Part shown: positions 58,595 to 64,000 of the stretch, piece by piece
How the letters are laid out: the number at the start of each line of letters is the position of its first letter
Numbering within the stretch: position 1 is the first letter of the stretch
Source of the DNA: Panicum virgatum
Lineage: Eukaryota; Streptophyta; Magnoliopsida; Poales; Poaceae
DNA: 64,000 nt
Direction: 5' to 3'
Assembly: GCF_016808335.1 (NCBI RefSeq)
Contig: NC_053146.1
Location: 41,908,470 to 41,972,469, forward strand
The notes under the pieces: model-generated
Told to the model about the DNA's origin: nothing
Seen by the model: only the letters and a program-made list of their open reading frames with translations
The model's database searches: none
Program-made: the position numbers and the translations under genes

Positions 58595-59372
58595 CATCAA
58601 TTGTTTGTGCAACATATCATCAATTACTACAAATCAGTGTTGTATTTGCGAAATTCCCATTGGAATTTTTATACACTAGACATGCATATAGTTTGACTAA
58701 CTGATGATCAAAGCTCATAAAATTTGTTTTTTAAAATCCTAATATGATCTAAAAATAAATGTCTGCAAAGTGATGCTTTACTTTATCAAAATAAGAGAAA
58801 AACTATGCTTAATTTTGGCATATCACATCGTAACCTAAACAGTAAACACACTGCTTCCGTTCGAAACAGAAATTAGCAGCGGCGGAGTCAGGAGGGGTGC
58901 TGGGATGCTCCAGCCCCCCTACCCCTATACAACTTATGAAGCCCCTCAAAGTCTCCTCTATAAATTTCAATCATGAATCAAGAGGACAAGAAGGAAAATG
59001 AAGAAGAAGAAGAAAAGGAGAGGGAAGGAATAAAAAAAGAAAGATGAGCCCCTCTAAGCTCAGATTCGCCACTCGAAATTAGCCTCTCAGAACAATTAGG
59101 TCACGTCGACGACGGAGAAGGGGTCGCACCGACCCGGTTGGCAGGTTTGGCACCACAAGCACCGCGCGCTCCTTTTTGCCCGCTGCCCAGAACGCCTGTC
59201 CACCCTCGGATCACAATTCAACGGCCCGGACACCTTCTTCTCACCACCTCAAGAGCGGCAGCGGCAGCGGCAGCCACCCGGCGGACCCGAACGAAGAAGC
59301 TCAGCGCCGCCGCTGTTGCCAAAGACTCCTCTTTTTCTTTGTTCCGTCCATCACCACCACACCGGCGCCGCC
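58595..59372 (+). other. Host DNA between the repeat stack and the HIG1-domain gene
   Basis: AT-rich to about 58870. A 215-bp block at about 58878-59090 starts GGCGGAGTCAGGAGGGG and ends CTCAGATTCGCCACTCG with a purine-rich middle; its look suggests a small non-autonomous repeat, but I see no clear terminal inverted repeats. From 59100 the sequence is GC-rich and should hold the promoter and 5' UTR of the next gene. Open frames at 59138-59698 overlap the true coding frame. Confidence 0.4.
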
Positions 59373-61464
59373 ATGGAAAAGAGCAGTGGCGCCGCCGCTG
59401 GAGGCAGCGCCCCGCCTTCGCCGTTCCACATGGAGGATTTCCAGCTGGAGGGGAAGAAGCCCGTCAAGAACCCTTTCGTCCCCATCGGTTTGTACGCCGT
59501 ACGCGCGCCTCCCTCTCGTTGATGCACGCGGCCCCTTTTGGCGCTGGGGAACGGGGAGGAGTTGGTTCAGTCGCCGTGCCCCGGATGGCAGGATCCAAGG
59601 TCGTGGGATCGTTATTCTTTGGGGATTTTAGGCTTGGGGTTGGGTCGGCGGGGGATCTAGCTCTGTTGCTTTCCAGGACCGTGGTTTTGTTCTGCTGACC
59701 GGCCGACCAGGCTTATGACGAGGCTAGATTGATGTAGCAGCTACCTCAGGATTAAAATGGGTCAAGTGGTGTGAAATTGAATGCTTACATAATCCATAGG
59801 TGCTATGATGTATTCTGTCTGTTTCTGTTCGTTGTAGTTCTTTTACCTCATGCACATTCTTATGTGCATTGACCCAGTAACTGCACACATACGGCTCAAT
59901 CGGAGAATATGAAATCCCATCTTGTATGCAGACCCTGGTTGAAATTTTTGGTTTTATCGGTTGCCAAAAAGTACATATAGATTTATATATTAGTTTGCTT
60001 TGTTGAGGACTGGGTTGGACAAACTGGGCAGTAGGCCAGATGATAATGTGGATGGATGTTTATTCAGTGGCCACATTTACGATTTTGTTTTAAATTGTGG
60101 CGCACCTCTATGAAAGAATGATAAAGGCTGTGTTGTTTAAGTATGTGTACATGGTAGGAGGATCAATGTTTCTTATTCTAGATGTTCATTTTGCTGATCT
60201 AACACATGCTTTAGCCGGTCTGAATTAGTTAAATTAGTTTGATGGCATCTTGTGCTGCTATTGGTTACCTGACCTTTCTTGTTTAATATAATGTATTTGT
60301 GCCCGTCCCATTCCCACTAATGATCTGGCTCCACTGGGCTCATTTGCAGAATGCAACTGAATAGCCAGATTATTTTGACGAGGCCTTGGAATACCTGCTT
60401 ATCATCACTTATGCCTCAATCTTATAATGTATGGTTACTTGGGTGATTGCTCACTGAGTTCTAATTTCTAGAGCCACAAAGACTGATAAAGTTGACTTCT
60501 CATTAATTCAGCTGCTCTTAGCCTATTGAATGGTTTCATTAATAATTCAAAAGTGGGTTATATAGTATATTGCTCCTTGGTTGGGTGTATGAGAACAATG
60601 ACTATGTTGTGATCAGTTGTTGATGAAAACAAAAATGAGGCAGCTAGGGTAACTCGGGGTAAATTATAGCTGTTTATATGGGTATGTGGAAGTTTATCTA
60701 GTTTTGAGCACATGCAGTGGTTTTGCTTGGGTGTGTAGCATATAGAGTAGATGTTGGAGTCAGGATGTGTAGCACCTCCATGATCACCATCTCAAGCTTC
60801 CACTTTGATCATGCCCTTATAACAGTTATGTGAATCATTCTTCAAGAGGCGGATGTTCTGGAACTCATGAAACATTTTTGATGCCTTTAACATAGTTCAG
60901 CTTATTTCACATCTATAGGCATCAGGTTTAAGTTGATTCATGAAGTATAAGCTAGGCCAAGGGTCCTACAATTATCTCGATTTAGTAGGAAGTATTTGAT
61001 TAATTCTGAGTTTATCAATATTCCTCTATTTGTTTCGCATTTAAACGCTCATACCATTCAATCACGTCTTTACTGCACTTTATGGATCTGCTAACCATAT
61101 GTTTTTTTGCGTGTACTAGAATTGAATCATATTATCATTTTAGTATTTTACACTACTGTTGCCGATGGAGATACTAATTTGCATTACTGCTAAAATATCT
61201 TTGTATCATTGTCGACTTCTCCTTATATAATCGCTCGAATTACTACACTCCTATAATCTATTGCGTTTTCATCTAGGTGCATTGGTTACTGCTGGAGTTC
61301 TGACTGCTGGTCTGATCAGCTTCCGATATGGGAACTCTCAACTGGGTCAAAAACTGATGAGGGCGCGTGTTGTAGCCCAAGGGGCAACAGTCGCTCTAAT
61401 GATCGGCAGCGCTTACTACTATGGTGATCAAATCAAGCTGTTCAAGAAAGGATCTAGCCCATGA
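59373..61464 (+). CDS. HIG1-domain protein (hypoxia-induced protein family), two exons
   Basis: Exon 1 is 59373-59487, the intron 59488-61276 (GTTTGT...ATCTAG, phase 1), exon 2 61277-61464. The joined frame is 303 nt, 100 residues. The N-terminus is Ala/Gly/Pro-rich, then MEDFQLEGKKPVKNPFVPI. The HIG1 domain follows, with two membrane segments (about residues 39-55, ALVTAGVLTAGLISF, and 72-88, GATVALMIGSAYYYG) separated by the basic loop LGQKLMRARVVAQG. The family contains Rcf1-type factors of the inner mitochondrial membrane that associate with respiratory complexes III and IV. I infer the same location here. The ATG has a good context (GCCGCCATGG). The coding sequence shows no damage. It is the only intact host gene fully inside the window. 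Confidence 0.9.
59488..61276 (+). other. Intron 1 of the HIG1-domain gene
   Basis: 1789 bp, AT-rich. The donor GGTTTGT follows a single G of a split glycine codon. No transposon with clear ends and no RNA gene recognised. Confidence 0.75.
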
Positions 61465-63446
61465 ACTTCGCTGGAGCGGACGTTTCTCCTTTTAGTATAT
61501 GGAATGCCATATGTACGCTGAACTTGCACCTGGATCCTGCTGTTTGTCCCTCCTAACATTGGGCTTAACCCTATCATTTGGCCTGACATGTAATAGCTAA
61601 CCAGAAATGGGTATTGGTTCAATCGGCAGGCTTGATAATAAATAATTTATTTGTTGATTAGGTTATGTATAATTTATTAAATAATCGCATGATTTTGCTG
61701 ATCTTTCTGACAAATGAGGTTGCACGATAGACAGCTCAAGCGCATTTAGCCATGATACTTTACCATAGATGGGAACTCCTGTGTTTATTTGTGGTTTTTA
61801 TGATTTGGCTGCGTGGAAGTTTGTAATCTGTGATACAAGTTCAGTGACGACGATGTGTTTTCAAAGTCAATATGATCTTAGCACCTCCCAGATAGTGGGA
61901 GCGGTAGACATGAAGCATCATCAATGAGCAAATGTAACATTGAACATCAACATCAAAAGATTTCTCATTAGAACAGATCCAACAGCCAAAACTAAGTGTA
62001 TGTAAAGATCGCCAGTATATTCCTTGCACGTAGCAAAATATGGAGGAAAATAAAATATCTGCATAACAGTCTGCGAAAGAGATTACAAGATGAGCATCTT
62101 AGAAGGGAGATCAACTCGACCATTCCAGCTGTTTTGGTGATTTCTACAATTCTACTCTAGCTTCACTGATTACTCTGATGATGAGTCTCGCGATACAACA
62201 CACGCCTAAATTTCACCCCTTTTCGTTGTTTTTGACAAGCAGTTTCTGCCTTAAAAGTTGGGACTTATGGTGTAGAAACAAAAGTTTTGGTTACAACAGC
62301 AGTTGCACAAGCAGCTCGAGCTCCATCCTTCTCTGTTGGGCACCATACACTTTGATGGCCTCAGACAAACAATTTGCACTAGTCAACGATGGATATTCTT
62401 ACTGCTACAAGAAATTTCAATCGTACTTTCTGTTGGATCACTGACAGTTAGCACAGGATTCAGAGACTTGTACACATGCTATGCATTCTTTTTTTTTGAA
62501 GAAGACACCAAAAGGTGTCTCATACCTGATTCATATGAAGGAAAACAATTGGTAGTATAATAGAAGGACAACTTGACACAAGACGACATAAAGAAAATAA
62601 AATTACATCGAAGAACTCTCTGATCGTCTTCTTCAACGATTGTTCGTCGTCCACCGGAGCTTGAAAAACACACTGAAAATGCAGTAAGGGAAAGGAACAC
62701 CTGCAAACATCATCGCCACACAAGACTTTGAAGACCGCAAAAACCACTCGCTGCTTACAACGAGATCTAGCAACCGCTGAAAGAAATTTCACCAATAACT
62801 TTGCAAGTTTCTGAACTTTGTACAAAATACAAACCAGGCATGTAGCGCCAACATTGATCTCGTCAAAACTAAGTGCAGAACATGGATATCAGTCTATGAG
62901 CTACCATCATAAAGCAGCCCCCTGTTGGCATAAATACACAAGCCCCCCCAAAAAAAACTGCACCTTTACAAGCAGATGCTTTGGAAATTGCTATACTGAC
63001 CATACATTGAGCTATCAATAACAAACACAAATCCCAATGATGCCTCTCATCATGCCACCATGTCTCCTGACAACCCAAAAAAACAAACATAAAGTTAAAT
63101 TATCACTCCAGGCTTGATGAACTGAATCACCTAACTGTTCAGGCCACCATGCCACCATGAGAGTACTACTTAAAATGAAGATGCAGCACCCTCCAACCAA
63201 GAAATACAAATACCGCCTGTCCCCTTTGTACTCTCATTTCTTGTTCCTTGCAAATATTTACCACTGAGCAAATGCAACTGGCAAAACAGGTTTTCTGTTT
63301 GCAAAACATCACAGTGAAATTGCAGTTCTCCTTGGATCATAGCATTTTCTGTATGGGTGTGACCAACTGACCATGAAATGCACAGTACATCAACCAGGAT
63401 ACTTTGCACTAAATCATTCAAAAGCTGAAGTGCTCATTGAACAACA
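61465..63446. other. Convergent intergenic region / 3' UTRs
   Basis: The 3' UTR of the HIG1 gene probably ends near 61640-61700 (AATAATAAATAATTTATT). The remainder includes the 3' UTR of the minus-strand gene. I see no coding exon; open frames here are short and unsupported. Confidence 0.45.
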
Positions 63447-63611
63447 CTAGCTGTTTTCCAAAATGGCATGTAGCCTTCTAGCTTCTTCCAAAGGATCTAC
63501 TGGAAAAACTTCTTTTATCCAAAGCATCTGCATGTTCCGTACTGGGAAATCAGGAAACTCTATATTGAACCCATTGAAGTCATCTGGGTTTCTAACTGAT
63601 GCTATGACATT
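63447..63611 (-). CDS. Terminal exon of an unidentified host gene
   Basis: On the minus strand an acceptor (ACTTTTGCAG) precedes 165 bases that are open in phase 0 and end in TAG. They encode 54 residues beginning NVIASVRNPDDFNGFNIEFP and ending EEARRLHAILENS. The middle is aromatic and hydrophobic (FPVRNMQMLWIKEVFPVDP). Sharp exon limits, lack of stops and normal amino-acid composition support a real exon. The remaining exons lie beyond 63611, probably outside the window. I do not recognise the family. Confidence 0.6.
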   Translation of the reverse strand, partial: NVIASVRNPDDFNGFNIEFPDFPVRNMQMLWIKEVFPVDPLEEARRLHAILENS

Positions 63612-63926
63612 CTGCAAAAGTGTAAAGGGTCATCAGACAACATAACTTCTAAGAATTCAAGTAATTAATGATAGGTTTAATGTCTACGAAACTACAAAAT
63701 AAAAGGAAGTTGCATATCTCATGAGACACAAATAAATACATGCTTTCATACTGCACAAATGAACAAAACACAAGACAAATGGCACAAACAGCACATTTGA
63801 TTCTGACAGAACAATTCACATGCTGGTAGAATACTAATATTGAGTTCAAAACAATATGATGTCTTTCAGAATCATACCTAAACATACATTTTCTTAGCTC
63901 GAATGCTGTATAATATCCAAGATAAT
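63612..63926 (-). other. Intron sequence of the unidentified gene
   Basis: AT-rich with no open frame of interest. It ends at the start of a probable LTR. Confidence 0.4.
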
Positions 63927-64000
63927 TGTTGGAGTATATTGAGCCCATGTATAGAGGAGCATCTAGAGGCCCATGTATAGGACTTTATATACCCATCCAT
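63927..64000 (+). mobile_element. Probable start of another LTR element, cut by the window end
   Basis: The sequence TGTTGGAGTATATTGAGCCC begins abruptly in AT-rich intron. It contains two copies of GCCCATGTATAG within 35 bp, a style seen in grass copia LTRs. Only 74 bases are visible. Confidence 0.45.

Noticed and set aside
59138..59698. 186-codon frame overlapping exon 1 of the HIG1 gene
   Set aside because: It has no domain, and the alternative frame splices in phase to a perfect HIG1 domain.

Overview
The window is nuclear DNA of a grass. The evidence is the SIRE/Opie-type Ty1/copia and Tat-type Ty3/gypsy retrotransposons with TGGTATCAGAGC or GGCGCCCACC primer sites, the GC-rich first exon of the one complete host gene, and the long methylated-type repeats. 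I cannot name the species. From base 1 to 58594 everything I can interpret is retrotransposon. Only the last 5.4 kb is host genic DNA.

The repeat part is one nested stack that can be taken apart by its target-site duplications (TSDs). J (gypsy/Tat, minus strand, 5' LTR at 58103-58594) is the outermost. Inside its antisense gene sits I, a deleted gypsy relic (49970-50707). Inside I sits B (gypsy/Tat, plus strand, 3' LTR at 49554-49969). B carries a seven-exon antisense gene, now cut into three pieces by two later insertions: C (4959-15616, gag-only copia, TSD AGCTT) and D (15820-45931, non-autonomous LTR element, TSD CAAGG). An element A (3' LTR 1737-2953) also sits in B's tandem repeats. D contains solo LTR H (18140-35406, TSD AAGGA), which contains copia element G (19242-35014), which contains the 3.6-kb unit F' (28436-32022, TSD GGCGC). 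D's 3' LTR contains solo LTR E (37607-43772, TSD GCCGG, same family as C's LTRs), which contains F (38960-42524, TSD CGGAC, same family as F'). The longest chain is J>I>B>D>H>G>F', seven levels.

Elements with coding capacity are C (gag only), G (gag, protease, broken integrase, RT-RNase H and an extra ORF3) and J (gag, protease, RT, two RNase H domains, integrase). All carry in-frame stops or frameshifts. B and J have spliced genes running opposite to gag-pol, and A has a short acidic antisense ORF. C, G and J each have a tandem array of short motifs just upstream of the LTR TATA box. C and G carry a second copy of their array inside the element.

Host part: a two-exon HIG1-domain gene (59373-61464, plus strand) starts about 780 bp beyond the repeat stack. 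A convergent gene on the minus strand is represented by its last exon (63447-63611). A further LTR appears to start at 63927 and runs off the window.
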